From NCBI GenBank assembly GCA_035507915.1, contig DATJNS010000549.1, positions 1 to 15,104 on the forward strand: a stretch of 15,104 bases of DNA. The letters are read 5' to 3'. This document shows positions 1-7,574 of this stretch, in pieces. The number at the start of each line of letters is the position of its first letter. Within the stretch, counting starts at the first letter, position 1. The translations under genes were made by a program, and so were the position numbers. The notes beneath the pieces were generated by a model. It saw nothing but the letters and a program-made list of their open reading frames with translations. It was not told where the DNA came from and did not search any database. Origin of the DNA: JACQAI01 sp035507915. Its GTDB lineage: Bacteria; Pseudomonadota; Alphaproteobacteria; Elsterales; Elsteraceae.

Positions 1-819
1 GTCGTGACGCTCGAGCAGCTGCTCCTTGGGCTCGCCGGCCGTTCGGTTGACCATGCGGCCGCGCTTGACCGCCGGCCGCGCCCAGACCTGCTCGGTCCAG
101 CGCTGGACGTTCTTGTAGTCCTGCACCGACAGGAACTCGGCGGCGCCGTATTGCCCGAACTTGACCAGCCCGCCATACCACGGCCAGATCGCCATGTCGG
201 CGATCGTGTAGTCCTTGCCGGCGACGTACTCGCTCTCGCCGAGCCGACGGTCGAGCACGTCGAGCAGACGCTTCGTCTCCATGGCGAAGCGGTCGATCGG
301 ATACTCCATCTTGGCCGGCGCGTAGGCGTAGAAGTGGCCGAACCCGCCGCCGACATAGGGCGTGCTGCCCATCTGCCAGAACAGCCATGACAGGCACTCG
401 GCGCGCGCCGCGCGCTCGGTCGGCAAGAAGGCGCCGAACTTCTCGGCGAGATAGACGAGCATCGCGCCGGACTCGAAGACGCGGATGGGCGTGGGGCCGC
501 TGCGATCGACGAGCGCGGGAATCTTGGAGTTGGGATTGATCGCCACGAAGCCGCTGCCGAACTGATCGCCGTTGTTGATGCGGATCAGCCAGGCGTCGTA
601 CTCCGCGCCCTTGTGGCCCGCCGCCAACAGCTCCTCGAGCATCACGGTGACCTTCACGCCGTTCGGGGTCCCCTGCGAGTAGAGCTGCAGCGGGTGCTTG
701 CCGATGGGCAATTCCTTGTCGTGGGTCTTGCCCGAGATCGGGCGGTTGATGTTGGCGAAATGGCCGCCGCTGGGCTTGGTCCAGGTCCATACCTTGGGCG
801 GCGTGTATGCATCCGTCAT
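1..819 (-). CDS. yghU: YghU-like glutathione-dependent disulfide-bond oxidoreductase (GST superfamily), 3' end cut by window
   Basis: The 273 visible residues follow E. coli YghU closely from the first residue (MTDAYTPPKVWTW) through INRPISG, the GTPNG motif (residues 50-54) in the thioredoxin-like N-terminal domain, AINPNSKIPAL, RVFESGAMLVYLAEKFG (the conserved Glu-Ser that recognises glutathione in GSTs) and the helical C-terminal domain (YTIADMAIWPW, RPAVKRGRMVNRT, EQLLERHD). YghU proteins reduce disulfides or peroxides using two glutathiones and are cytoplasmic. The match stays co-linear to the left edge, so only about 15 residues should be missing. The start is set by a strong ribosome site AAGGAGG seven bases before the ATG. 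It is the last visible gene of a minus-strand series, 128 bp after the family-5 binding protein, so it may share the transcript or have its own promoter. The family call is firm; the physiological substrate is unknown. Confidence 0.95.
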   Translation of the reverse strand, partial: MTDAYTPPKVWTWTKPSGGHFANINRPISGKTHDKELPIGKHPLQLYSQGTPNGVKVTVMLEELLAAGHKGAEYDAWLIRINNGDQFGSGFVAINPNSKIPALVDRSGPTPIRVFESGAMLVYLAEKFGAFLPTERAARAECLSWLFWQMGSTPYVGGGFGHFYAYAPAKMEYPIDRFAMETKRLLDVLDRRLGESEYVAGKDYTIADMAIWPWYGGLVKFGQYGAAEFLSVQDYKNVQRWTEQVWARPAVKRGRMVNRTAGEPKEQLLERHD

Positions 820-947
820 GATCGATCCTCCTTGGCAGTGAGCGAGACAGATCAAATTGAGGGGCAACGCGCGAGCCGCAATCTGATGAGGTTTTGCCCT
901 CGGAGTCCAGGCACCTCGGGCATGCCGCTCGGCGACCGCCGACCGGC

Positions 948-2540
948 TCAGGCCGCGATGTCGACGCCCCAAAAGAACGGCGCCGGGCCCTTGGCGATAC
1001 CGGTCACGGTCTTGCGCCACGCGAAATGCCGGAGATACCAGCCGAGCGGCGCATAGACCACCTCGTCCAGCGCGACCTCGTTCAAGCGGCGCACCGCCAG
1101 CTTCTCCTCGTCCAGGGTGCGCGCATCGAACCAGGCGGCGACCGCGGCTTCGATCGTCGGGCTGGTCGCGAAACCGTTGGCCGCCAATGCACCCTTCGTG
1201 CGCAGGAACGCGTTCGCGGGGGTGGCGCAGTCGACGGCGTACAGGCTGGTGTGAAAGATGTTCCAGCCGCCTTGGGCGGGCGGCGATCTCACCTGGACGC
1301 GCGACACCAGGGTGGCCCAGTCGATCGCGCCGAAGTCGACCGTGACATCGAGCCGCTTCAGGAGATCGACCATGACGTCGCCCCACGCCTTGTGGTGCGG
1401 CATGTTTTGCGCCGCGAGCACGGTGACCGGCGCGTCCGCATAGCCGCCGTCGGCGAGCAGCCGCTTGGCCGCGTCGAGGTGTCGCGGTCCCTTGAGGATG
1501 TCGCCGCCCGCTTCGGTGTAGAGCGGCGTCCCGGGCGGAAAATAGCCGGGCAGCGGTTTCCACAGGCTGTCGTCGTCGCCGACATAGGCGTGCATGTAGT
1601 CCGCCTGGTTGATCGCCGTCAGCATGGCGCGCCGCGCCCGCACGTCGTCGAACGGCGGGAACAGGTGGTTCATGACGAGCAGCCCGACCATGCCGAGCGG
1701 ATCGGCGACGTCGACGACCAGGTTGCGGTCCCGGCGCAGCACCGGCAGCAGGTCGGGCAGCGGCATTTCCCACCAATCGACCTCGGCGTCCTGCAACGCC
1801 GCGGACGCGGTGGTCGGATCGGGGATGACCAGCCACTCGATACGGTCGACCAGCATGCGCTTGCCGCCGGCAAGCCACGACGCCGGCTCCTGCCGCGGCA
1901 CGTAGCCGGAGAACTTCTCGAACGCCGCCTTGGCGCCGGGCGACCATTCGTCGCGCATGAAGCGCATCGGACCGCTGCCGACATACTCGCCGATCTGCCT
2001 GAACGGATCGGTCGCGGCCATGCGCGCCGGCATGATGAAGCAGCAAGGCGACACGATCTTGCCGAGCGCCAGCAGCATCTTGGGGAACGGGCGCTTGAGG
2101 CGCCAGCGGAAGGTGCGATCGTCGAGAGCGACGAGCTCGTTCTCGACGGCCTTGATCATGCCGCCCATCGGGTCGCGCGCCGCCCACCGGTTGATGCTGG
2201 CGACCGCATCCGACGCGAGCACCGGCGCGCCGTCATGGAACTTGAGGCCCGCGCGCAATCGGAACGTCCAGGTCAGGCCGTCGGCGGAGGCCTCCTCGGC
2301 CTCGACCATCTGGCGCTGCGGCCGGAGCGCGCTGTCGACGCCGTACAGCGTGTCCCACACCAGAAGGCCGGCATTGCGCGCGATGTAGGCGCCGCCCCAG
2401 ATCGGATCGAAATTCGCCAGATCGGCATGCGGGATGAAACGCAGCGTGCGAGGCGCGGCGCGCGACGGGATCGCCGGCATCGCCAGCGCCCCGACTCCCG
2501 TCGCCGCGCCGAGCGATTTGAGGAAGGTTCGCCGCTTCAT
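948..2540 (-). CDS. ABC transporter substrate-binding protein, family 5 (peptide/nickel/opine type)
   Basis: 530 residues. The N-terminus MKRRTFLKSLGAATGVGALA is a twin-arginine-type export signal, with likely cleavage near SRAA (residues 26-29), so the mature protein should be periplasmic. The body has SBP_bac_5 features: an opening strand (RTLRFIPHADLANFDPIW), ADGLTWTFRLRAGLKFHDGAPV around residues 90-110 followed by DAVASINRW, and YVGSGPMRF in the middle. Length is normal for the family. The ATG is preceded by AAAGAGG at suitable distance. It begins 38 bp after the M28 peptidase stop on the same strand, so the two are probably co-transcribed. That pairing suggests a peptide-like or amide substrate, but this is inference. 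No permease or ATPase of the Dpp/Opp type lies in the window, so its transporter partners are further left or elsewhere. Confidence 0.93.
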   Translation of the reverse strand: MKRRTFLKSLGAATGVGALAMPAIPSRAAPRTLRFIPHADLANFDPIWGGAYIARNAGLLVWDTLYGVDSALRPQRQMVEAEEASADGLTWTFRLRAGLKFHDGAPVLASDAVASINRWAARDPMGGMIKAVENELVALDDRTFRWRLKRPFPKMLLALGKIVSPCCFIMPARMAATDPFRQIGEYVGSGPMRFMRDEWSPGAKAAFEKFSGYVPRQEPASWLAGGKRMLVDRIEWLVIPDPTTASAALQDAEVDWWEMPLPDLLPVLRRDRNLVVDVADPLGMVGLLVMNHLFPPFDDVRARRAMLTAINQADYMHAYVGDDDSLWKPLPGYFPPGTPLYTEAGGDILKGPRHLDAAKRLLADGGYADAPVTVLAAQNMPHHKAWGDVMVDLLKRLDVTVDFGAIDWATLVSRVQVRSPPAQGGWNIFHTSLYAVDCATPANAFLRTKGALAANGFATSPTIEAAVAAWFDARTLDEEKLAVRRLNEVALDEVVYAPLGWYLRHFAWRKTVTGIAKGPAPFFWGVDIAA

Positions 2541-2578
2541 GCTTCGCCTCTTTCCGGATCGTCAAACCGACAGGATCG

Positions 2579-3862
2579 TCATACCGCGTTGACCGTGCGA
2601 TCGATCGCGGCGGCGTCGAGCGGCGCCAGGTCGCGCTCGATGGCTGCCAACACCAGCGCGGCCGTCGCGGTGGCGGCCGCCTTGAGCTCGGTCGGGTCGA
2701 CCTTGTCCGGCGTATCGCCCGGGGTGAGGAGGAAGCGCAGGTTGGACTCGGGCTCGTCGAGCCCGGCGCACAGCCGCAGCGCGGGCACGCCGGCCTCGAT
2801 GAAGCTGGCGTGGTCGGAGTTGCTCATGAAGGGGCGATGCCGGCGCATGCGCAGGCCGTAGGCGCGGTTGACCTGGTCGAGGATCGCGTCGGCGGCCGGA
2901 ATGCCGCTGGTCATGACGGCCAGCCGCGAGGCGCCGGCGACCGAGTCGAGATTGACGTTGAAGGCGAGCTTGCCGCGCTCGCGCGGATCGAGCCTCTCGA
3001 GGTGGACGCGAGAGCCGATCAGCCACCACTCCTCGACGTTGAAGAACGCGACGCGCAGGCCGCGCCGCCGCCTGGGCACGATGTCGCGCAACGCCTCGGC
3101 GGCCGCGAGCGCGCTGATCAGCCCCGAGCCGTTGTCCATGGCGCTCTGCGCGAAATCGTGGCCGTCGAGATGGGCCGACAGCACGACCCATTCGTCGGTG
3201 CGACCCGGGATGTCGACCAGCAGATTCTCGGCGACCCGGTCAACGAAGCGGCCGCCGATCTCGAGGCGCACCGCGCCGCCGGCTTGCGCGAGCGCAACGC
3301 CCGCCTCGTGGCTGATGCCGGCGCTGGGGATCTCGTCCGCGCCGCCGCCGCCGCCGGAGCCGGTGACCAGGAGACCGCCCGGCAGATGACAGGCGATCAG
3401 AAAGCCGACCGCGCCGGCCGCCTTCGCGAGCTCGTATTTGCGCCGTCGGTGGATGTGGCCGGACGCCATGTAGAACTCGTGGCGCACCAGCACGATGCGG
3501 CCGCGGATCTGGTCGGACGCCAGGGTGAAATCCGCCGGTATGCCGCGGCCGAGATCGATGACCTCGGCGTGCAGGCCGCCGGCCGGGGTCGCGGGCGAGC
3601 GGCCGAGTGCGCAGGCCGCGAAGCCGCGCCCGTCGGCCAGCTCCAGGCGCGCCGGCTCGCGGTCCCACCCCAGATAAGGCACGGGTTCGCGCCGGACCGT
3701 CCCGCCGGTCGCCTCGGCCAGCCGTTGGGCCATGAACTCACAGGCGCGCCGCTCGCTCTCGGTGCCGGCGAATCGGCCGCCGCACGCGCACAGCGCCGTG
3801 AAGTCCTCAGTGATCCGCGGCGACGCCCAGATCGCGCCCGCGGCCGTCTCGAAATCGCCCAT
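2579..3862 (-). CDS. M28-family zinc metallopeptidase with PA-like insert; last zinc ligand apparently replaced
   Basis: 427 residues, no evident signal peptide. The C-terminal half carries the M28 pattern: AHLDGHD (His231, Asp233), AMDNGSG (Asp243), FFNVEEWWLIGS (Glu277-Glu278, catalytic base and ligand) and NVNLDSV (Asp306). SNSDHASFIEAGVPAL at 347-362 is also typical. The expected final His, normally in a His-Thr-Pro-x-Asp block, reads Leu379-Thr-Pro-Gly-Asp here, so one canonical ligand is missing. Residues about 90-200 resemble a PA-type insert (IRGRIVLVRHE, AGAVGFLIA). M28 enzymes are aminopeptidases, carboxypeptidases or amidohydrolases. The start has GAGGTG upstream. It lies 87 bp after the 495-residue gene and 38 bp before the binding-protein gene, all on one strand, so a shared transcript is likely. 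The fold call is sure; activity and substrate are not. Confidence 0.9.
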   Translation of the reverse strand: MGDFETAAGAIWASPRITEDFTALCACGGRFAGTESERRACEFMAQRLAEATGGTVRREPVPYLGWDREPARLELADGRGFAACALGRSPATPAGGLHAEVIDLGRGIPADFTLASDQIRGRIVLVRHEFYMASGHIHRRRKYELAKAAGAVGFLIACHLPGGLLVTGSGGGGGADEIPSAGISHEAGVALAQAGGAVRLEIGGRFVDRVAENLLVDIPGRTDEWVVLSAHLDGHDFAQSAMDNGSGLISALAAAEALRDIVPRRRRGLRVAFFNVEEWWLIGSRVHLERLDPRERGKLAFNVNLDSVAGASRLAVMTSGIPAADAILDQVNRAYGLRMRRHRPFMSNSDHASFIEAGVPALRLCAGLDEPESNLRFLLTPGDTPDKVDPTELKAAATATAALVLAAIERDLAPLDAAAIDRTVNAV

Positions 3863-3949
3863 GCCGCACCTCGGGGATTGTCCGACCGTGCCCAGTCGAA
3901 CGGGCGAAGACAGGCTGCGGGAAGCGACGCGCGGCAGCGCCTGGCGCGG

Positions 3950-5437
3950 CTACGCGGCGTGCAGGAGGTCCAGGTACTCCTCGTACACGGTCATGCTCTT
4001 GCCGAACGAGATCGCCGAGGCCTGCGCGCCGCAGACCAGGTGCATCCAGCGCCAGGGCTCGCGCGTGGCGCGGAACTCCTCGACGATCGCCTGATGATGC
4101 TTGAAGGCGTGCATCTCGGTGAAGTCGTCGTGGCACACGATCTCGGCGAGCCGGTCGATCAGCGCCTGCGCGTCGTAGCCGCACTGCACGTACTGCTGGG
4201 CGAGGTTGATCGTGATCTTGACCTCGGGCACCGCACGCATCAGCCCCAGATTGGTGACCTTGGACCAGTCGGTGGGCGGCTGCGTGAAGATGCTCTGCGC
4301 GATCGCCTCCAAGAGTTCCGCTTGCGAGCGCTGCGGCAAGGCAGCGACCGCCGCCGGATCGGGCTGCGGCGCCGGCTCCATGCGCGTCTCGGTCGAGCGG
4401 ATCTCGGGTCCGGTGTGCCAGGTCAGCAGCAGCATCACCTTGTTGCGCAGGCTGAGGCCGTCGAGCTTCAGGAGGTAGCGTCGCAGGTTGGCGCTGGTAT
4501 GCAGGTGGACGTCCATCGGGTTGCCGGTCAGCGAGCGCAGGAACAGGCCGGCGGCGCCGATCGACAGCGCCTCGCCCGCACCTTCCAGGGACAGCCCGCT
4601 CTCCAGCGCTTGAGCCATCAGCGGCGGAATCTCGGCATAGGCGTCGCACCGCCCGATGGATTCCCCGAGCCGGCCGATCGCGGCCGTCTCGTCGTCGCCG
4701 GTCCGTTGGCGGAGGATCCGGCTCATCAGCTGGTGCTTCTCGATCAGCGCCTCGATCGCCGGCAGCGGCGAGACCATCGGGTTGTTGGGCGCCACCGGGA
4801 GACGGGTCACGTAGCGCACGACCGGCCGCATCAGGATCTGCAGATACTTCTTGTCGATCACGCCGGTGTCGAAGGCACGCCACATGAACGCGGGCAGGAT
4901 GAAATAATGGTCGTCGTGGAAGTTCTTCGGGATGGCCACGCTCATCAAGAGATCGAAGGCTTCGATCGCCGGCATCTGCTGCCAGAGCCACTGGAAGAGA
5001 TGATCGGCCTTGTTGCACTCGCCGCGCGTGACCGCCATCAGGAACGCCGACTTGGTCGCCTCGACCCCGCCGGCATCGAGCGGCGCGAACTCCAGCAGTT
5101 GGTACGGGCCCATCGCCGGATGGTTGATGTGCTTGTTCGACAGCGCGACATGCTGCAGCACCGGCACGAAGCGCGCCTCGCCCTCCAGACGTCCGGCCAG
5201 ATTCGAGACCGCATACAGGCCGGCCAACGGGTGCAGTGGGCCGCCGTGATGGCCCGGCGGCATCTCGGTCGAGCGGGTCACCGCCAGCGCCGAGGCCGTC
5301 AGCATGGTCTGGATCGGCATTCCCGCGCGCAATTTCTCGAGCGTGCGGTCCAGGATCTCCGCCGGCGGCGTGTCCTCGATGAACTGGACCAGGGGTTCGA
5401 TGTCGTCGGGAAACTGGACACGGCTCGGCATCGGCAT
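3950..5437 (-). CDS. Unrecognised 495-residue His/Asp-rich, mostly helical protein
   Basis: I cannot assign a named family with confidence. The protein has no signal peptide or membrane segment and looks cytoplasmic and largely alpha-helical. His/Asp clusters stand out: HHGGPLHP (63-70), a run at 96-106 with His96, His103 and His106, HDDHY (174-178), and 436-449 with His436, Asp437, Asp438, His443, His447 and His448. Such clusters could bind metal, but this is inference. I have a weak impression of similarity to the long N-terminal region of some bacterial Rieske-type proteins, which should be tested, not trusted. GGAG six bases before the first ATG favours residue 1 over the Met at position 3. 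It is first of the minus-strand series (then M28 peptidase, binding protein, YghU) and divergent from the SDR gene, so it probably belongs to the same catabolic unit. The gene is surely real: consistent codon bias, normal spacing and a complete frame. Confidence 0.85.
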   Translation of the reverse strand: MPMPSRVQFPDDIEPLVQFIEDTPPAEILDRTLEKLRAGMPIQTMLTASALAVTRSTEMPPGHHGGPLHPLAGLYAVSNLAGRLEGEARFVPVLQHVALSNKHINHPAMGPYQLLEFAPLDAGGVEATKSAFLMAVTRGECNKADHLFQWLWQQMPAIEAFDLLMSVAIPKNFHDDHYFILPAFMWRAFDTGVIDKKYLQILMRPVVRYVTRLPVAPNNPMVSPLPAIEALIEKHQLMSRILRQRTGDDETAAIGRLGESIGRCDAYAEIPPLMAQALESGLSLEGAGEALSIGAAGLFLRSLTGNPMDVHLHTSANLRRYLLKLDGLSLRNKVMLLLTWHTGPEIRSTETRMEPAPQPDPAAVAALPQRSQAELLEAIAQSIFTQPPTDWSKVTNLGLMRAVPEVKITINLAQQYVQCGYDAQALIDRLAEIVCHDDFTEMHAFKHHQAIVEEFRATREPWRWMHLVCGAQASAISFGKSMTVYEEYLDLLHAA

Positions 5438-5455
5438 GGCGAACTCCTCGCGTGC

Positions 5456-5529
5456 GATTCGGCCCTCACTCTTCCACGGCTTACAGCATCCCTCGACCGC
5501 TGCGGCTTTTCAAGCAAGAGTGGCCGATC
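5456..5529. promoter_or_regulatory. Imperfect inverted repeat between divergent genes (candidate operator)
   Basis: In the 128-bp gap between the divergent starts at 5437 and 5566, a left arm at 5456-5473 (GATTCGGCCCTCACTCTT) is nearly the reverse complement of a right arm at 5516-5529 (AAGAGTGGCCGATC). The arms match over GAT, CGGCC and ACTCTT, with a few extra bases in the left arm. The loop is 42 bases, too long for a terminator but suitable for a dimeric regulator controlling both directions. No regulator gene is adjacent and no clear -35/-10 pair was found. Confidence 0.35.
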
Positions 5530-5565
5530 CGAGGGTTTCGACGGGTCGCGTCAGGGAGGTCGTCC

Positions 5566-6315
5566 ATGGGCAAGCTCGCGGGGAAAGTCGCTCTGGTAAC
5601 CGGTTCGGGCCGCAACATCGGCCGCGCGACGGCGCTCAAGCTGGCCGCGGAAGGCGCCCATGTCGTCGTCAATGCGCGCAGCAACCAGGCCGAGGCCGAC
5701 GCCGTGGTGCGCGAGGCGCAGGCGCTGGGGGTGAAGGCGCTCGCCGTCATCGCCGACATCGCCAAGAAGGATCAGGTCGACGCGATGGCGGCGCAGGCGC
5801 TGTCGTCGTTCGGCCGCGTCGACATCCTGATCAACAATGCCGCGATCCGGCCGCACAAGCCCTTCACCGAGCTGACCATGCAGGACTGGGAGGGCGTCCG
5901 GGGCGTCGTGCTCGACGGCGCGCTCTATCTCACGCGCGCGCTCATCGACTCGATGGTCAAGCACAAGTATGGCCGCATCCTGTTCTTCACCGGCGAGGGC
6001 GCGTTCGTCGGCGGCAACGGGCGCGCCCACGTCTCGGCGGCCAAGATGGGGTTGGTCGGCTTCGCGCGCGGGCTCGCGTCGGAGTTCGCCCCCCAGAACG
6101 TCCGGGTCAACGTCGTCTCGCCGGGCAGCATCGACACCTCGCGCACGAACCCCGAGTGGTACCAGGGACGGCTGCCGAACGCCGCCGGCATCCCGCTCGG
6201 CCGTCAGGGCACGGTCGACGAGATCGCCGCCACCTGTCTGTTCCTGGTCAGCGACGACGGCGGCTTCATCACCGGCCAGACCATCCACGTCAACGGCGGC
6301 GCGGCTTATTACTGA
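5566..6315 (+). CDS. Short-chain dehydrogenase/reductase (SDR) homologue lacking canonical catalytic Asn, Ser and Tyr
   Basis: 249 residues, classical SDR length. The cofactor site is present: VALVTGSGRNIGRA near residues 8-21 and LINNAA after the DI.K block. The C-terminal VNVVSPGSIDT and FITGQTIHVNGG blocks are normal. The catalytic positions are not. Around the YxxxK motif the sequence is AHVSAAK, so the Tyr four residues before Lys is Val. The Ser expected 13 residues earlier falls on Gly in FTGEG, and the Asn in the usual VNLxG block aligns with Val in VVLDG. Only Lys remains. The start is chosen by AGGGAGGT five bases before the ATG at 5566; an in-frame ATG at 5452 lies inside the divergent promoter region and lacks such a site. 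Two adjacent stop codons end it, and the TctC-like gene begins 22 bp later, so the two form an operon. It may be a nucleotide-binding non-enzyme or use a changed mechanism. Confidence 0.92.
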   Translation: MGKLAGKVALVTGSGRNIGRATALKLAAEGAHVVVNARSNQAEADAVVREAQALGVKALAVIADIAKKDQVDAMAAQALSSFGRVDILINNAAIRPHKPFTELTMQDWEGVRGVVLDGALYLTRALIDSMVKHKYGRILFFTGEGAFVGGNGRAHVSAAKMGLVGFARGLASEFAPQNVRVNVVSPGSIDTSRTNPEWYQGRLPNAAGIPLGRQGTVDEIAATCLFLVSDDGGFITGQTIHVNGGAAYY

Positions 6316-6337
6316 TGACCGACCATCGAGGACGCCC

Positions 6338-7315
6338 ATGACCCTCCCCCGTCGACAATTCCTGCGCCTGGCCGCGAGCGCCGGCGCGCTGTCCGCCCTG
6401 TCGCGCCGGGCGCGCGCCGAAACCTATCCGGCGCGCTCGGTCCGTCTCGTCGTCGGCTTCGCCGCGGCGGGCGTCGCCGACATCACGTCGCGCCTGACCG
6501 CGCAGTTCCTCTCGGAGCGGCTCGGCCGCCAGTTCGCCGTCGAGAACCGCACCGGCGCGGGCGGCAACATCGCCGCCGAGATCGTCGCCAAGGCGGCGCC
6601 GGACGGCTACACGCTGCTGACCGTCGGCGTGCCGGTCGCGGTCAACCCGACCTTGTACGGGCATCTCGACTTCGACTACGTCCGCGACTTCACGCCCGTC
6701 GCGCCGATCTCGCGCGTCGCCAACGTGGTGGTGGTCAATCCCGCGTTCCCGGCCAAGACGTTCCCGGAGTTCGTCGCCTACGCCAAGGCCAACCCGGGCA
6801 AGGTCACCATGGCGACCGGCGGCAACGGCAGCACGCCGCACATGTTCGGCGAGCTGTTCAAGATGATGGCGGGCGTCAATCTGGTGCCGGTGCCCTATCG
6901 CGGCGGCGGCCCCGCCTTGATCGACCTGCTCGCCGGCCAGGTGCAGGTCATCTTCGATCCGCTGCCCGAGTCGATCGGCTACATCCGCGCCGGGAAGCTG
7001 CGACCGCTGGCGATGACGTCGGCGACGCGCTCGCCGGTGCTGCCCGACGTCCCGACCGTCGGCGAGTTCGTGGCGGGCTACGAGGCCACCGGGTGGCAGG
7101 GCATCGCCGCCCCGCACGGCACGCCGCCCGAGATCGTCGACATCCTCAATCGCGCGGTGACCGCCGCCCTGGCCGATGCGACGTTCAAGGCGCGCCTCGC
7201 CGACATGGGCGCCGAGCCGTTCCCCGGCACGCCGGCCGCGTTCGCGCAGTTCATCGCCGACGAAACCGCGAAGTGGAGCAAGGTGGTGCGCGCCGCCGGG
7301 CTCACGGCAGGCTGA
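6338..7315 (+). CDS. Bug/TctC-family tripartite tricarboxylate transporter substrate-binding protein
   Basis: 325 residues. MTLPRRQFLRLAASAGALSALSRRARA is a twin-arginine-type signal, with likely cleavage after residue 27, which places the mature protein in the periplasm. The family markers are clear: YPARSVRLVVGFAAAGVADITSR at the mature N-terminus, ENRTGAGGNIAAE followed by APDGYTLL, then VPYRGGGPALIDLLAGQVQVIFD, GKLRPLAMTSATRSPVLPDVPTV and the GTPPEIVDILN block. Bug proteins bind organic acids and similar small molecules with high affinity and are often encoded without the TctA/TctB membrane partners, as here. GAGGA lies six bases before the ATG. The gene is 22 bp after the SDR gene, so the pair probably handles the same compound. 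The ligand cannot be named. Confidence 0.95.
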   Translation: MTLPRRQFLRLAASAGALSALSRRARAETYPARSVRLVVGFAAAGVADITSRLTAQFLSERLGRQFAVENRTGAGGNIAAEIVAKAAPDGYTLLTVGVPVAVNPTLYGHLDFDYVRDFTPVAPISRVANVVVVNPAFPAKTFPEFVAYAKANPGKVTMATGGNGSTPHMFGELFKMMAGVNLVPVPYRGGGPALIDLLAGQVQVIFDPLPESIGYIRAGKLRPLAMTSATRSPVLPDVPTVGEFVAGYEATGWQGIAAPHGTPPEIVDILNRAVTAALADATFKARLADMGAEPFPGTPAAFAQFIADETAKWSKVVRAAGLTAG

Positions 7316-7351
7316 ACGTCGCTGCGGCTCGCGAGCGCAGACCCTTGGGCT

Positions 7352-7396
7352 TGGTGGGCGCACCAAGCCGCGAACCTGGGACCCGCTGATCAAGAG
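7352..7396 (-). pseudogene. 3' half of a tRNA-Lys(CTT)-like gene; candidate att site of an integrative element
   Basis: Read on the minus strand, these 45 bases reproduce the 3' half of a tRNA with canonical spacing: anticodon loop CTCTTGA (anticodon CTT), stem strand TCAGC, 5-base variable loop GGGTC, T-stem CCAGG, T-loop TTCGCGG, T-stem CTTGG (pairs with CCAGG including one G-T), 7-base acceptor strand TGCGCCC, discriminator A and encoded CCA. The 5' half is absent: the bases before the anticodon loop (GGTAA) pair poorly with TCAGC, and no GGGCGCA acceptor strand or D-arm was found at the right distance. The T-loop has C where A58 is expected, which fits decay. A fragment starting at the anticodon loop and ending at CCA is the usual crossover segment duplicated when an element inserts into a tRNA gene. 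Confidence 0.65.
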
Positions 7397-7510
7397 TTAC
7401 CCGCGCTGGCGGGGCATTCAGTGCGTCAGCCTGCACGCGCATGAGCTCGCGCTTGCGCGACTTGCTGCAGCACAGATGAAATCAAGCCGAGAGAACCTCC
7501 ATTGGACGAT

Positions 7511-7525
7511 GGTATCGCCGATGGG
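7511..7525. promoter_or_regulatory. Half-conserved copy of the GGTATCG palindrome (candidate operator)
   Basis: GGTATCGCCGATGGG matches the reverse complement of the perfect site at 7575-7589 in 12 of 15 positions; only the last three bases differ. The two elements start 64 bp apart, close to six helical turns, as for paired operator sites bound by one dimeric regulator. Confidence 0.4.
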
Positions 7526-7574
7526 CCGCGCGGCCCCGAAGGACGCCGTGTGCGCGTGACTCCGATGAGACATT

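Noticed and set aside
929..942. TCGGCG-AC-CGCCGA inverted repeat after the family-5 receptor stop
   Set aside because: The two-base spacer forces a short stem and no T-run follows; such repeats are common at this GC content.
894..2861. A 655-codon plus-strand open frame
   Set aside because: Antisense to the family-5 binding protein; no domain, no ribosome site, shadow composition.
5452..5565. Upstream in-frame start for the SDR
   Set aside because: The added 38 residues have no family match and lie in the divergent promoter gap; AGGGAGGT directly precedes 5566.
2810..5599. A 929-codon plus-strand open frame opposite the M28 and 495-residue genes
   Set aside because: It lies antisense to two genes with clear domain features or ribosome sites. 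Its Arg/His/Asp-rich composition is typical of a shadow frame in GC-rich DNA.
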